From contig JALHMT010000040.1 of the NCBI GenBank assembly GCA_022843905.1, positions 1-49,440 of the forward strand: a stretch of 49,440 bases of DNA. Reading direction: 5' to 3'. Positions 15,025 through 23,678 of the stretch are shown piece by piece; position 1 is the stretch's first letter, and each line of letters opens with the position of its first letter. Position numbers and translations under genes: made by a program. The notes under the pieces are model-generated. The model ran no database searches. It was not told where the DNA came from and saw only the letters and a list, made by a program, of their open reading frames with translations. The stretch comes from Rubrivivax sp. Its GTDB lineage: Bacteria; Pseudomonadota; Gammaproteobacteria; Burkholderiales; Burkholderiaceae_C.

Positions 15025-16149
15025 ATGGGCAGCCCTTCGGCGTACAGCCTTCGCGCGCTGGAGACGGCGCGCGAGTGCGTGATCCTGGGGGCTCGACCGC
15101 GCACGATCGCCCACCTCACCGGCCTCACGCCGGGATACATCCTGCGAGCCGTCTACTGTGAGCGATACCCGGCCCCGATCGGACGACCGCAGTACTCGGA
15201 GGACTTCTTCTTCAAGACCACCAGGCGCCTGCAGGCCGAGGCCTGTTTCCTCGCGACTCACTACCGCCGCCTGACCCGTGAAGGCTTCATGCAGGCGGAC
15301 GCGCTGATTGCCGCCTTCCGGCACCACCGCGCCACCCAGCCCGACTCCACCTTCGGCTTCGACCAGGCCTTCTTCCTGATCTCCAGGCTTGACGGAATCT
15401 GGGCCGCGACGAAGAGTGGCCTCTCTTTCGTCGAGTGCCTGAACTGCCGCAGCCCATACCTCGCACCCCATGGGATGGCCCAGCGTGACAGTTGCCCGGT
15501 GTGTCGAACCGACTGGCGGCTGAAGTCCCGTGCTCGAGCGCGTGTCCGCGCTTCCTCCCCGCCTGCGCCGCCAGTTGATCCGCCGAAGTCGAACCGGCCC
15601 AGGCAAGACGCGCCATGGCAACTGGACCTGGACATCGCGCACGTTCGGCTGGTCGGCCGGCTGCAGCAGTTGGGCGCTGGCGACAAGGTCCTTGCGGTGC
15701 TGGCAGAGGAGCCACGCGCCAAGCTGTTCCGCGCGCCGCGTGGGCGGCCCACCGTCACGAGCGCCTACCTCTCCCGACCGATGCCGCTGGCCACCTGGTC
15801 CGCGAAGACCGAGGTCACGCACAGAGTGCAGTACGCGGTCTTCGCGTCCCACTTCAGGCGGGTCGTCCGACTGGACCTTTCGCTCACCGAAGCCATGTGT
15901 GCGGCCTTCGAAACGACACGCCGAGCCTGCCGCGACTATCCCAAGCCTGTGAGCTTCGACCGGTGCTTCGAGGTCGCCGCATTGCTCGACGGAATCTGGG
16001 GAGTAACGGAGAAAAAGCTCGAACTCTTGCAATGCGCGTCCTGCAGCTCCCACTACCTGGTGAGCAAGGCCGATTCCCACCCGTCCGGCTGTCCCTTCTG
16101 CATGCTCATCCGGCGCCACCGGATCCTGCTGCCTGCGCTCGCCGCGTGA
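15025..16149 (+). CDS. Tandem double FlhC-like activator
   Basis: The 374-residue protein is about twice the length of FlhC (about 190) and consists of two FlhC-like halves. Each half has a helical body with an FDxxF--x--LDGIW segment (FGFDQAFFLISRLDGIW; VSFDRCFEVAALLDGIW), then a four-Cys zinc site: Cys 138, 141, 157, 160 in the first and Cys 337, 340, 356, 359 in the second. A Pro/Ser/Arg-rich linker (about 168-195) joins them. In E. coli two FlhC chains act in one FlhD4C2 complex, so a fusion could supply both in one chain. It is likely the main activator of the conserved promoters A-F; this is inferred from family and layout. Confidence 0.8.
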   Translation: MGSPSAYSLRALETARECVILGARPRTIAHLTGLTPGYILRAVYCERYPAPIGRPQYSEDFFFKTTRRLQAEACFLATHYRRLTREGFMQADALIAAFRHHRATQPDSTFGFDQAFFLISRLDGIWAATKSGLSFVECLNCRSPYLAPHGMAQRDSCPVCRTDWRLKSRARARVRASSPPAPPVDPPKSNRPRQDAPWQLDLDIAHVRLVGRLQQLGAGDKVLAVLAEEPRAKLFRAPRGRPTVTSAYLSRPMPLATWSAKTEVTHRVQYAVFASHFRRVVRLDLSLTEAMCAAFETTRRACRDYPKPVSFDRCFEVAALLDGIWGVTEKKLELLQCASCSSHYLVSKADSHPSGCPFCMLIRRHRILLPALAA

Positions 16150-16195
16150 CCTGAGCTACCGATCCGCGCGACGCGTCCACCGACGGCGCATTTCC

Positions 16196-16251
16196 GGGGG
16201 GAGCACGACCGGCCTTTCGAGTTGAAGCGCCTGCCCCTCTCGCCGGATGAT
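16196..16251 (+). promoter_or_regulatory. Shared regulon promoter, copy B (traI)
   Basis: Six G (16196-16201), CCTTTCGAGTTG (16213-16224) 14 nt downstream measured to the TTT, and GATGAT (16246-16251). The core ACCGGCCTTTCGAGTTG is almost identical to copy A. A start near 16258 implies that TraI begins at ATG 16280 and not at the in-frame ATG 16247. Confidence 0.65.
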
Positions 16252-16279
16252 CGTCGCCACTCATGACGTGGTGTGGACC

Positions 16280-18109
16280 ATGGGCCTGCTCGATCTGTTT
16301 CAAATTCGCCAGCGGCATCGCGGCGGTCCACTGCCGCGGACCGAACCCGCGGGTCTCACCGGCCTGCCTTCGAGCGGTGGACATCCCTCCGTGGACCCCG
16401 GCATCTGCGCGTCGACGGTCGATGATCTGATCGCTTCGGAGAGCGAGTTCCTCCAGCGCTTCAAGTACTGCTACGGCTGCGACGGCGAAACCTTCAGCCG
16501 CGACATTGTTGAGCCTATCCGTCGCTACGCCTCGTACGTCAACCTGCTTCCTGCGACAGCCGACAACTTCTTCTGCACGGCCGGCGGACTCTTTCGCCTG
16601 GGCCTGGAGGTGGCCTTCTTCGCCCTACAAGGCACCGACGCACACATCGTGTCCGGTCGGGCCACCATCACCGTGCGCAAGGAACTCGAACCGCGCTGGC
16701 GACAGGCGACATTTCTCGCAGGCCTGTGCAGCGAACTGCATAGAACGCTCAGCCACGCCACGGTTACCGATGAACAGGGCAACGAGTGGCCCGCCTACCT
16801 GGTTCCATTGACAGTCTGGCTGGAGCGCCGCAAGGCCCGTCGCTTCTTCGTTCGCTGGATTGCCAATGCGCCGGAGAGCCGCAGCCTGAGCCTGTTTGCC
16901 CTCCCGCATATCGTGTCGCCCGACTCGATGCAGCACCTCGCCGCGGCAAACAACGTCGTCGTGCCGCAGATGCTGGCCTCCATCACAGGCATCCCACTGC
17001 TTCACGAGCAGAGCATCCTGATCGAGCTTGTGAAACGGTCCGCGGCGCTGGTCATCGATCGTGACCTGGCGGCCAGCGCCCATCGCTACGGCCGGCCGAT
17101 CCTCGGTGCGCACATCGAACGCTACCTGCTCGATGCGATGCGCCAACTGGTCGCGGCCCACCCAGCATGGTCACCCAACACCGAGCGATCGCGGGTGTGG
17201 CTCGGCACCGAGGGGCTGTTCATCGTCTGGCCCAACGCTGCCGCGGAGATCCGCAAGGTGCTCGAGGACGACGAGCTTCGCGGCATTCCCAAGGCCCCGG
17301 AGACGATCGTCGAGATCCTCACCGCTGCCGGGGTTCTTGTCGCGCCGCCCGAAGGGCAGGCATGCTGGAACATCTTGCCCCCGGGCAGCTCATCGCCGCA
17401 CGAGGCCATTCGCCTGGCGTCGCCCGACATCCTGCTGGCTGGTCTGGCTCGGTCGGTCGAGGTTCTGGCGCAGCCACTTGTTGCGCGAACGTCCACGGCA
17501 CACGCGCGAACTGCCGGCTCTGCGCCCTCCATCGCGAATCACCCGACATCGGTTGCAGGCTCACCGGCGGCGGTGCCGGCGACTACGGCCAATGGAGCAT
17601 GGCCCGCCCCCCCAATCTCCCGGCCCGAAAGCCATATGAAAGCGGAGGCGGAGCAACAGCGGCCGCCTGAGGACGTGCAGGCCACGCTCGACTTCGAACC
17701 ACCAACAGAGCTGGCGGCCCCATCGGGCACCGCGACAGAGCCCAACGCCACGGCGGCGCCGGCAGCCCTACCAACGCGCCAGTTTGCGCTGAAGGCTCCA
17801 TTGCGCCTGGTGCCACAGGTCCGCCAGGCCCTGCAAGCCGCCGTCGCAACGATGAATGGCGACCCAAGGTCCGCCGCGGCCATCACCGTCGCGTCCGGCG
17901 TCTTCGTGCCGCTGTCCCACTTCAAGGCCAACAGCATCGACATCAGCGTCGCGCTGCGTGCCCTCGCCGACGTGGACATGCTGGTCGGCACCAAGGACCG
18001 TCGGCCAAGAACCTACCAGCACGACATCGCGGGCCAGGAGCAGGCCGGCGTCATCGTGAGGCCAGCCCACATCCAGGGGCTCGATCCGGCCGACTTCCAA
18101 GCAACTTGA
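16280..18109 (+). CDS. traI: TraI, TraI_2/MOBH-type relaxase-like protein
   Basis: The 609-residue protein has the N-terminal TraI_2 domain (about 25-330): YVNLLPATADNFFCTAGGLF (Tyr 86 onward), LGLEVAFFALQGTD, LCSELHRTLSH near 150 and EWPAYLVPLTVWL. A long Ala/Pro-rich linker (about 390-500) leads to the family's C-terminal winged-helix-like domain (FALKAPLRLVPQVRQAL onward). Members of this family nick oriT for conjugative transfer. The usual His cluster before GGLxxHxLE is missing here (NFFC, and Leu for the later His) and HD is HR. It may use other residues, or the family branch may differ. The start is set by promoter copy B. traD follows 13 bases later. Confidence 0.85.
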   Translation: MGLLDLFQIRQRHRGGPLPRTEPAGLTGLPSSGGHPSVDPGICASTVDDLIASESEFLQRFKYCYGCDGETFSRDIVEPIRRYASYVNLLPATADNFFCTAGGLFRLGLEVAFFALQGTDAHIVSGRATITVRKELEPRWRQATFLAGLCSELHRTLSHATVTDEQGNEWPAYLVPLTVWLERRKARRFFVRWIANAPESRSLSLFALPHIVSPDSMQHLAAANNVVVPQMLASITGIPLLHEQSILIELVKRSAALVIDRDLAASAHRYGRPILGAHIERYLLDAMRQLVAAHPAWSPNTERSRVWLGTEGLFIVWPNAAAEIRKVLEDDELRGIPKAPETIVEILTAAGVLVAPPEGQACWNILPPGSSSPHEAIRLASPDILLAGLARSVEVLAQPLVARTSTAHARTAGSAPSIANHPTSVAGSPAAVPATTANGAWPAPPISRPESHMKAEAEQQRPPEDVQATLDFEPPTELAAPSGTATEPNATAAPAALPTRQFALKAPLRLVPQVRQALQAAVATMNGDPRSAAAITVASGVFVPLSHFKANSIDISVALRALADVDMLVGTKDRRPRTYQHDIAGQEQAGVIVRPAHIQGLDPADFQAT

Positions 18110-18122
18110 GTAAGGCAACGCC

Positions 18123-20033
18123 ATGCTTGTCCGACCCTATGAAATGCCGTGGCGGCCCGCGTACGAGGCCTGGGCTGCGGCCGCCTGGCTACTTGGCCTT
18201 CTGTACTTCGTGTACGTCACGGGATCACGCGCGCTGTTCACGCCGTTCGCGCTGACACTCTCCGCGTTTGCGATGCTGATGATGATCGTTCGCGCCCGCC
18301 AGGCGATGCGGGTGCTGACGGTGCGCGCTTCGCTATCCGGACGAGCGATGCAGGTCATCACCACGCGACGCCTCGCTCAGCTGACACCCGACCCCAGCCT
18401 GGTCTTTCTGGGGTTCGGATTCGAATGGCAGCCGCTGCACTCCCAGCGCCTGTACGAGCTGGCCAAGATCGACTACAAGGAGTTCACACTCCCGCCGTCG
18501 CTGCTATCCCTGCTGGGCTACACCGTCGATCCGCAGCCCGATGCGGAAATCGGCATGCCCTTCATCCACGGCGTGGAACCCAAGGAGCAGCCGCTGTACC
18601 GGCCGCTGCAGAACTTCGAGGGCGGCACCCTGTTGGTCGGCACCACGCAGGCCGGCAAAGGCGTCGCACTGGCCACTCTGCTGACCCAGGCCATCAAGCG
18701 CGGCGACGTCGTGGTGTTCATCGACCCCAAGAACAGCCGCCGGCTCAAGCGGGTCGTCCAGCGAGCCTGCCAGGACTACCGCCAGCCCGACACCTTCCTC
18801 GAGTTCCACCCCGCGTTCCCCGAAGTCGGCGTCCGGCTCGACTTCACCTTCAACTGGCAGAAACCCACCGAAATCGCAAGCCGCCTCCAGTCGATCATGC
18901 CCGCCGACAAGGACGGCACTTTCAGCGCATTCGGCTGGGACGCCGTAAACGTTGTGGTCCAGGGGCTGGTCAGCCTGGAGGATCGACCCAACCTGGTCAA
19001 GCTCATCAAATACGTTGCGGGCGGCGTGGAGCCGGTGCTGGAGGCCTCCCTCACGCACTTCTTCGACCGCATCCTGCCGCGTGGATGGCGAGACTCGGTC
19101 GAGATGAGGAAACTCCTGCAGGAGGCCGCCCGAGGCCAGATCAGAAGGCCCTCCGAAGTCACCAGCCCCCAACTGATCGCCTACGTCACCTACTACGAGC
19201 AGCAGGTCCCGCAAAACCAGCATGAGCGTGTGATCGACGATCAGATCCGCGTCTTTCGCCACAACCGCGAGCACTACCAGAAGATCACCGCGAGCCTGCT
19301 GCCGATCCTGTCCATGCTCACTTCCGGCGACCTCGGAAAGAGCCTCTCGCCGGACCCATTCGACCTCGATGACACCCGGCCGATCATGAACTTCGAGAAG
19401 ATCGAGCGCGGCCGCCATGTTCTGTACATGTGTCTGGACTCGCTGCCCGACCCGTCCGTGGCATCGGCCATCGGCGCCCTGGCCCTGGCCGACATGGCCG
19501 CACGTGCTGGCATGCGCTACAACCTGGACATCAAAGGCCGCATCACGTTGGTCGTCGATGAGGTTTCGAACGTCATCAACAAGCCCTTGATCGAGATCCT
19601 GAACAAGGGTGCTGAAGGAGGCATCCACTCAATCTGCGCGATGCAGACCCTGGCGGATCTGGCCAACCGGCTGGGCTCTGAGGATGCGGCCCGGATGGCC
19701 CTGGGCAACTTGAACAACCTCTTCGCCCTGCGCACAAAGGATCGGCCCACACAGGACTTCGTCGTCGAGACCTTCGGCAAGACCGGCATCCACACCATGC
19801 GGGTCGGCCGCAACCTCGGCGCCGACACCCACCTGGGTGACTGGAGCAGCGGCCGGTCGGTCCAGATCACCGACGCGATGGAAGAGCGCATTCCGGCCGA
19901 CATGCTTGGGAAGCTCCCCAACCTGCAGTACTTCGCACAGGTATCGGGCGGCCGGCTCATCAAAGGCCGCTTCCCGATTCTGAATCCCGACTTCGACCGC
20001 TCGGCCGCGCGCAGCGAAGGGGCGCCGTCATGA
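18123..20033 (+). CDS. traD: TraD, type IV coupling protein
   Basis: The 636-residue inner-membrane ATPase should link the relaxosome to the mating channel. Two N-terminal membrane segments (about 15-60) are followed by the ATPase with Walker A GTTQAGKG (173-180), the FIDPKNS segment, and Walker B LVVDEVSN (near 476-483). The C-terminal part (FVVETFGKTGIHTMRVGRN, then ERIPADMLGKLPNLQYF) is typical of TraD of SXT/IncHI-like systems (TraG/VirD4 family). Length and motifs look complete. It overlaps the next gene by four bases (ATGA). Confidence 0.92.
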   Translation: MLVRPYEMPWRPAYEAWAAAAWLLGLLYFVYVTGSRALFTPFALTLSAFAMLMMIVRARQAMRVLTVRASLSGRAMQVITTRRLAQLTPDPSLVFLGFGFEWQPLHSQRLYELAKIDYKEFTLPPSLLSLLGYTVDPQPDAEIGMPFIHGVEPKEQPLYRPLQNFEGGTLLVGTTQAGKGVALATLLTQAIKRGDVVVFIDPKNSRRLKRVVQRACQDYRQPDTFLEFHPAFPEVGVRLDFTFNWQKPTEIASRLQSIMPADKDGTFSAFGWDAVNVVVQGLVSLEDRPNLVKLIKYVAGGVEPVLEASLTHFFDRILPRGWRDSVEMRKLLQEAARGQIRRPSEVTSPQLIAYVTYYEQQVPQNQHERVIDDQIRVFRHNREHYQKITASLLPILSMLTSGDLGKSLSPDPFDLDDTRPIMNFEKIERGRHVLYMCLDSLPDPSVASAIGALALADMAARAGMRYNLDIKGRITLVVDEVSNVINKPLIEILNKGAEGGIHSICAMQTLADLANRLGSEDAARMALGNLNNLFALRTKDRPTQDFVVETFGKTGIHTMRVGRNLGADTHLGDWSSGRSVQITDAMEERIPADMLGKLPNLQYFAQVSGGRLIKGRFPILNPDFDRSAARSEGAPS

Positions 20034-20653
20034 TCCGCACCGTCTGGATCGCCGCCCTGAGCTGCGTGCTCGCCCTTGTGCTCTATATCCCCTCGGCCGT
20101 TCCGCCCGATCGGCTGATGCAGACCGTGAGGTCCGAGCACGAACTCAACACGACGCTTTGGGGCATGGCCGCCGCCGACCGGATTCTTGAGCGGATGCTG
20201 ACTTTCCAGGCCGGTGGCATGAACGTCTCTTCTCCGCCACCCGAAACGGTCCAGGTGGCAGGCCCCGGAATCAATACCGCCATGGCGGTCGAGTTCGGAC
20301 AGATGAGCACGCGCCTGTTCTCCTCGCCCTACTTCAAGTCCGTCGACGCGTTGTTCACCCTGGCCGCCCTGCGTGCTGCGACGCTTCTGCACGTTCTTCC
20401 ACTGCTTCTGGTTTTCATGTTCGTGTGCGCCGTCGACGGGTTCGCGGTACGCAGCGTGCGGGCCCGCGAGTTCGCAGCTCACAGCGCCGAGGTCTACACC
20501 GCAAGTGCCACGGCCGGCATCGCGCTGCTGTCACTCGTGCTGGTCGCCTTGTTCCTGCCCTTCACTGTGAGCCCCCTGTACACGATCGGGGCCCTGCTGC
20601 TGATGCTCTTCATGCTGAGCCGCACGATCGCGAACTACCACCTGATTCGTTGA
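20030..20653 (+). CDS. DUF4400 membrane protein (TraJ-like position)
   Basis: The 207-residue protein starts at ATG 20030, overlapping the traD stop. It has hydrophobic segments near residues 5-22, 110-130, 155-180 and 185-200 and fits DUF4400, the small membrane protein encoded next to traD in SXT-like and PFGI-1-like elements. It probably assists the coupling protein or its membrane complex. It is the last gene of the traI operon; a terminator follows. Confidence 0.75.
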   Translation: MIRTVWIAALSCVLALVLYIPSAVPPDRLMQTVRSEHELNTTLWGMAAADRILERMLTFQAGGMNVSSPPPETVQVAGPGINTAMAVEFGQMSTRLFSSPYFKSVDALFTLAALRAATLLHVLPLLLVFMFVCAVDGFAVRSVRAREFAAHSAEVYTASATAGIALLSLVLVALFLPFTVSPLYTIGALLLMLFMLSRTIANYHLIR

Positions 20654-20677
20654 CCTGCACCCAGCGACTTGAGTCCA

Positions 20678-20708
20678 GCGGCCCGCCCTCACGCGGGCCG
20701 CTTCGTTT
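20678..20708 (+). terminator. Rho-independent terminator after the traI-traD operon
   Basis: A perfect 9-bp stem GCGGCCCGC / GCGGGCCGC (20678-20686, 20693-20701) with a 6-nt loop is followed by TTCGTTT. It separates the traI unit from the mating-pair operon, whose own promoter follows at 20753. Confidence 0.8.
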
Positions 20709-20752
20709 GCGGGCGCTGACTGGCAACAGGCGAAATCGACGGTCGAAATTTC

Positions 20753-20806
20753 GGGGGACTTGGTGCCGCGTTTCGAGTTGAGCGACATCGAATTGCTTTC
20801 TACGCT
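20753..20806 (+). promoter_or_regulatory. Shared regulon promoter, copy C (mating-pair operon)
   Basis: Five G (20753-20757), CGTTTCGAGTTG (20769-20780) with TTT 14 nt after the run, and TACGCT (20801-20806) 30 nt further. The start near 20813 is only about 12 nt before ATG 20825. This promoter would drive the longest unit in the window, up to traG. Confidence 0.65.
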
Positions 20807-20824
20807 CTCGACCTGAGGTGTCGC

Positions 20825-21349
20825 ATGTCGCGGGCCTCATCGGGGCTACAGCACATGCACACCGAAGTCGCTCACTCACGAGGTTCATCGATGCCGCACA
20901 ACGTCGTCGCCGCACAGCCTCCGGCCATCTTGATGACACGCGTTTGGTTGCTCGAGCACGACTGGCTGCACAGCGTCTACACCAGCAACTCCAACCAGTC
21001 GCCGACCTTTCGTTTTCCCGATCTGCTCTCGGCCTGCATCGAGCTGGTCCTTTCCAGCACCGAAAGTCTGGCCCGACTGCAGCTCTTTCTGAGCACCGAG
21101 CTCGGTGCGCGCGATCCGAAGTCGCCACGGCGCACTTGCCACGTGTGGCGCCGCCAGTTCGACGAGTTGCTCCGCGAACACCGGGCCTCGTGGAACTCCC
21201 ACCCGAATCCGAAGTTCGACCTCGATGCCATCGCGACAGGGTGCGTTGCGGTGGTTCGCGCAGAGCACGACCCGATTCGCAGGGTGCTTACCCAGGCGCG
21301 CCTCAATTGCGCCGCTCGTGCCGCGGCAGAGGCTGACCAGCGAGCCTGA
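20825..21349 (+). CDS. Hypothetical protein, first gene of the mating-pair operon
   Basis: The 174-residue frame starts at ATG 20825 with GAGG at 20815-20818; ATG 20891 is an alternative. I do not recognise it. The central region (FRFPDLLSACIELVLSSTES) is helical and vaguely like the segment LSYLADACVELALELG of the gene at 22632. There is no signal peptide, so a cytoplasmic, possibly regulatory or DNA-binding role is more likely than a structural one. It lies four bases before the transglycosylase gene. Confidence 0.65.
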   Translation: MSRASSGLQHMHTEVAHSRGSSMPHNVVAAQPPAILMTRVWLLEHDWLHSVYTSNSNQSPTFRFPDLLSACIELVLSSTESLARLQLFLSTELGARDPKSPRRTCHVWRRQFDELLREHRASWNSHPNPKFDLDAIATGCVAVVRAEHDPIRRVLTQARLNCAARAAAEADQRA

Positions 21350-21352
21350 ACC

Positions 21353-21916
21353 ATGCTGCATTCACGCGCACTTGCAATCGTGGCTTCCCTCGCTGCCCTG
21401 CACGCCCCCGGCGTCGCTCACGCTTGCTGGAACGACGCCGGTGCCCGTTACGGTGTGTCGCCGCACTTGCTCTACGCAGTAGCCAGAGCCGAGTCCGATC
21501 TCAACCCGGTGGCAGTGAACCTGACCCATCGTGCCCGCACGAAGAGCTACGACATCGGGCTCATGCAGATCAACAGCTCGCATCTGCCAACGCTGGCGCG
21601 CTTCGGGATCAGCGAGCGCGACCTCTACGAGCCCTGCACGAACATCATGGTTGGCGCTTGGCTGCTGGCCGACCAGTTCGCACGCCAAGGCGTGAGCTGG
21701 GACTCCGTCGGCGCCTACAACGCCGCATGCACCCAGCTCAAGGGCGCCGCGTGCCAAGCCGCGCGGTCCACGTATGCCTGGCGCGTGTACAGACGCCTTC
21801 CGGGTCAAGCCGCCAGCCATCGCGCGCCGAAAGCGGCCACATCGCAGCCGGGTAGCTTGACGGCCGTGGCCGCGCATTCAGCACCGTTCATTCTGTCTGC
21901 AAGGGTCACACCATGA
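21353..21916 (+). CDS. Lytic transglycosylase (VirB1-like)
   Basis: The 187-residue protein has a signal peptide (cut probably after GVAHA) and an SLT lysozyme-like domain: AVARAESDLNP with catalytic Glu 47, DIGLMQINSSH, then VGAWLLADQFARQG and VGAYNA. It opens the peptidoglycan for assembly of the mating channel. The catalytic domain fills most of the mature protein. The C-terminal 35 residues are low-complexity. It overlaps the next gene by four bases (ATGA). Confidence 0.9.
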   Translation: MLHSRALAIVASLAALHAPGVAHACWNDAGARYGVSPHLLYAVARAESDLNPVAVNLTHRARTKSYDIGLMQINSSHLPTLARFGISERDLYEPCTNIMVGAWLLADQFARQGVSWDSVGAYNAACTQLKGAACQAARSTYAWRVYRRLPGQAASHRAPKAATSQPGSLTAVAAHSAPFILSARVTP

Positions 21917-22632
21917 ACCTGCGCCTCACCAGGGTGACAGTGGCGTGCGGCTTGGCCACCACGCTTGTGGTCGCCACGGCCTCGTGCTCGTTCGTGCCTC
22001 GTGAGCACGACACACAAGACCAGGCGGCCCCGGCAGCGGCGCGCCCTGCTCCGCTTCGCATCGTCCAGCTGAACTTCGGCCAGAACGCCTACTTCGCCGC
22101 CTGTGCGGAGCCCGCCTGTCCTCCGGTCACACCCAAGACGCTTCCCGGCCCCGTCACTCAGCCCGTTGCAGCCACTGCCGATGACCTAGGGAACCGGGTG
22201 ACCGCCTCTGATGCTGCCATCGAGCCGCGATCCCCTGCTCCACCTCGTGCTGCATCGGCGCCCGCCATCACATCGCGTGCCGAATCCGTCGACACGCACA
22301 TCCTCCTGACCTTTCCGTTCGGGTCGGCCACCCTCACGGCGGAGTCCCGCCAAACCCTTCGCCGCTCTCTGCACCTGGCGCGCGAGTCCGATCGGATCGT
22401 CATCTCAGGACGCACCGACAACATCGGTCCCGATGGCATCAACCAGCAGCTGGCGCTGGCTCGCGCCCTGGCCGTCCGGAACTTCATCCGCGACGTCGTG
22501 CCCGATCTACCCAACGTGATCGCGATCGACGCGAAGGGAAGGTGCTGCTTCATCGCGCCCAACGACGACGAATCCGGCCGCAGCCGAAACCGTCGCGTGG
22601 AAGTCGTCTTCACCAGCTCGGGAGTCATGTGA
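21913..22632 (+). CDS. OmpA-family lipoprotein
   Basis: The 239-residue protein has a lipoprotein signal with lipobox ATASC (Cys 25) and a C-terminal OmpA-like peptidoglycan-binding domain (about 135-235): THILLTFPFGSATLT, SGRTDNIGPD and NRRVEVVF. The region between is Pro/Ala-rich. It probably anchors the mating apparatus, or the outer membrane around it, to the cell wall. It is translationally coupled to genes on both sides (ATGA and TGATG overlaps). Confidence 0.85.
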   Translation: MNLRLTRVTVACGLATTLVVATASCSFVPREHDTQDQAAPAAARPAPLRIVQLNFGQNAYFAACAEPACPPVTPKTLPGPVTQPVAATADDLGNRVTASDAAIEPRSPAPPRAASAPAITSRAESVDTHILLTFPFGSATLTAESRQTLRRSLHLARESDRIVISGRTDNIGPDGINQQLALARALAVRNFIRDVVPDLPNVIAIDAKGRCCFIAPNDDESGRSRNRRVEVVFTSSGVM

Positions 22633-22946
22633 TGGATCACCCCATCGCTCGCCCCGCGCGCACCACTCCCGCCGACCCTGCACTCGCAGCCGTTCAATCG
22701 GCCACGGGCGCTTCGTCGGCTGCATCCCCGCAGCACAAGCGCAAGCCTCGCCCCGGTTGGAAGGCAACGATCGTCCGGAGCGAAAGTTTCGCCGAGCTGC
22801 GGCGCATCCAGAAATCCACGAGGGATCCAGTCATCGACCTCAGCTATCTCGCCGACGCGTGCGTCGAGCTGGCACTCGAGCTCGGGGCTGAGCGAATCGT
22901 GCAGCGGGCCATCGCCTCCTTCGGCAGCGTCCGCCCGACTCCCTGA
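22632..22946 (+). CDS. Small hypothetical protein
   Basis: The 104-residue frame begins at ATG 22632 inside the stop of the previous gene. The N-terminal 50 residues are Pro/Ala/Lys-rich; the C-terminal half (IDLSYLADACVELALELGAE) is helical. It has no signal peptide or known motif. Its length and position before the pilin gene are like small unassigned genes in SXT-like operons. Confidence 0.6.
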   Translation: MDHPIARPARTTPADPALAAVQSATGASSAASPQHKRKPRPGWKATIVRSESFAELRRIQKSTRDPVIDLSYLADACVELALELGAERIVQRAIASFGSVRPTP

Positions 22947-22973
22947 ACTCACCACCTTCTCTTGGAGAACGCA

Positions 22974-23321
22974 ATGCATGCAACCGCCGCACCGACCCTG
23001 GCCCTCCCTTCGCGCAAGGTGATGCTGGGCCTCGGCTTCTTCCTCGCCTTCCTTGCCGGCATGGTGGCCGTGGCGCCCAGCTATGCGCTGGACCTCGTGG
23101 CCTTCACCGGCATCACCGGCCCGCTGGTGTCGGCCCTGACGCAACTGGCTGCGCTGGGCCCGGGCGTCAAGGCTCTGGTCGCCTTCGTGGGCTTCGTGGT
23201 CGCCTTCATCAGCCTGGCCGCGCTGCGCAACTTCGGCCCTGTTCTGTTCTACCTGGGCATGGCGATCTTCGGCGCAGTCGGGCTCACGATCGCCGGCGCA
23301 ATCCTCGGCGCAGTCATCTGA
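22974..23321 (+). CDS. traA: TraA-like pilin precursor
   Basis: The 115-residue protein has a long N-terminal leader with signal peptidase site APSYA (after residue 38), leaving a mature peptide of about 77 residues with two hydrophobic helices separated by a short polar part (ALRNFG), as in F-type pilins. ATG 22974 is preceded by TTGGAG; a TTG at 22962 in frame would remove this ribosome site. It lies directly before traL, the usual place for the pilin gene. Sequence identity to F TraA is not expected to be visible, so the call is by architecture and order. Confidence 0.75.
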   Translation: MHATAAPTLALPSRKVMLGLGFFLAFLAGMVAVAPSYALDLVAFTGITGPLVSALTQLAALGPGVKALVAFVGFVVAFISLAALRNFGPVLFYLGMAIFGAVGLTIAGAILGAVI

Positions 23322-23357
23322 ACCCTCTGGCAGCGGACACGGAGCAAGGGGAACGCC

Positions 23358-23657
23358 ATGCAGTCGGACACCTACATCCCACGGCGCCTGGACGACCAAT
23401 GGAAGCTCGGCTTCTGGGATGCCGACGTCGCGTTCCCCTTCGTCTTCTTTCTCTTCCTCGGCTGGATGTCCGGCACCAAGTGGGGCTTCGTGCTTTGCAG
23501 CGCGGCCGGTTTCTTCCTCAGCCGGTGGATCTCGCGGACCAAGGCTGACAAGCATCCGGCCTTCGCGATGCACTGGGCCTACTGGGCCCTGCCCACGAAC
23601 CCCGTGACAGCGCTCCGCGCCACACCCCCCTCTCACATCCGGCGAATGGTCGGCTGA
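23358..23657 (+). CDS. traL: TraL, pilus assembly membrane protein
   Basis: The 99-residue protein has the TraL pattern: an N-terminal IPRRLDDQWKLGFWDADVAF, then two hydrophobic segments and a short cytoplasmic tail. TraL is an inner-membrane factor of F pilus extension, related to VirB3. It is preceded by pilin and followed by traE, the canonical order. AAGGGG upstream of ATG 23358 serves as ribosome site. Confidence 0.88.
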   Translation: MQSDTYIPRRLDDQWKLGFWDADVAFPFVFFLFLGWMSGTKWGFVLCSAAGFFLSRWISRTKADKHPAFAMHWAYWALPTNPVTALRATPPSHIRRMVG

Positions 23658-23678
23658 ACCACACAGGGACCCGCACCC

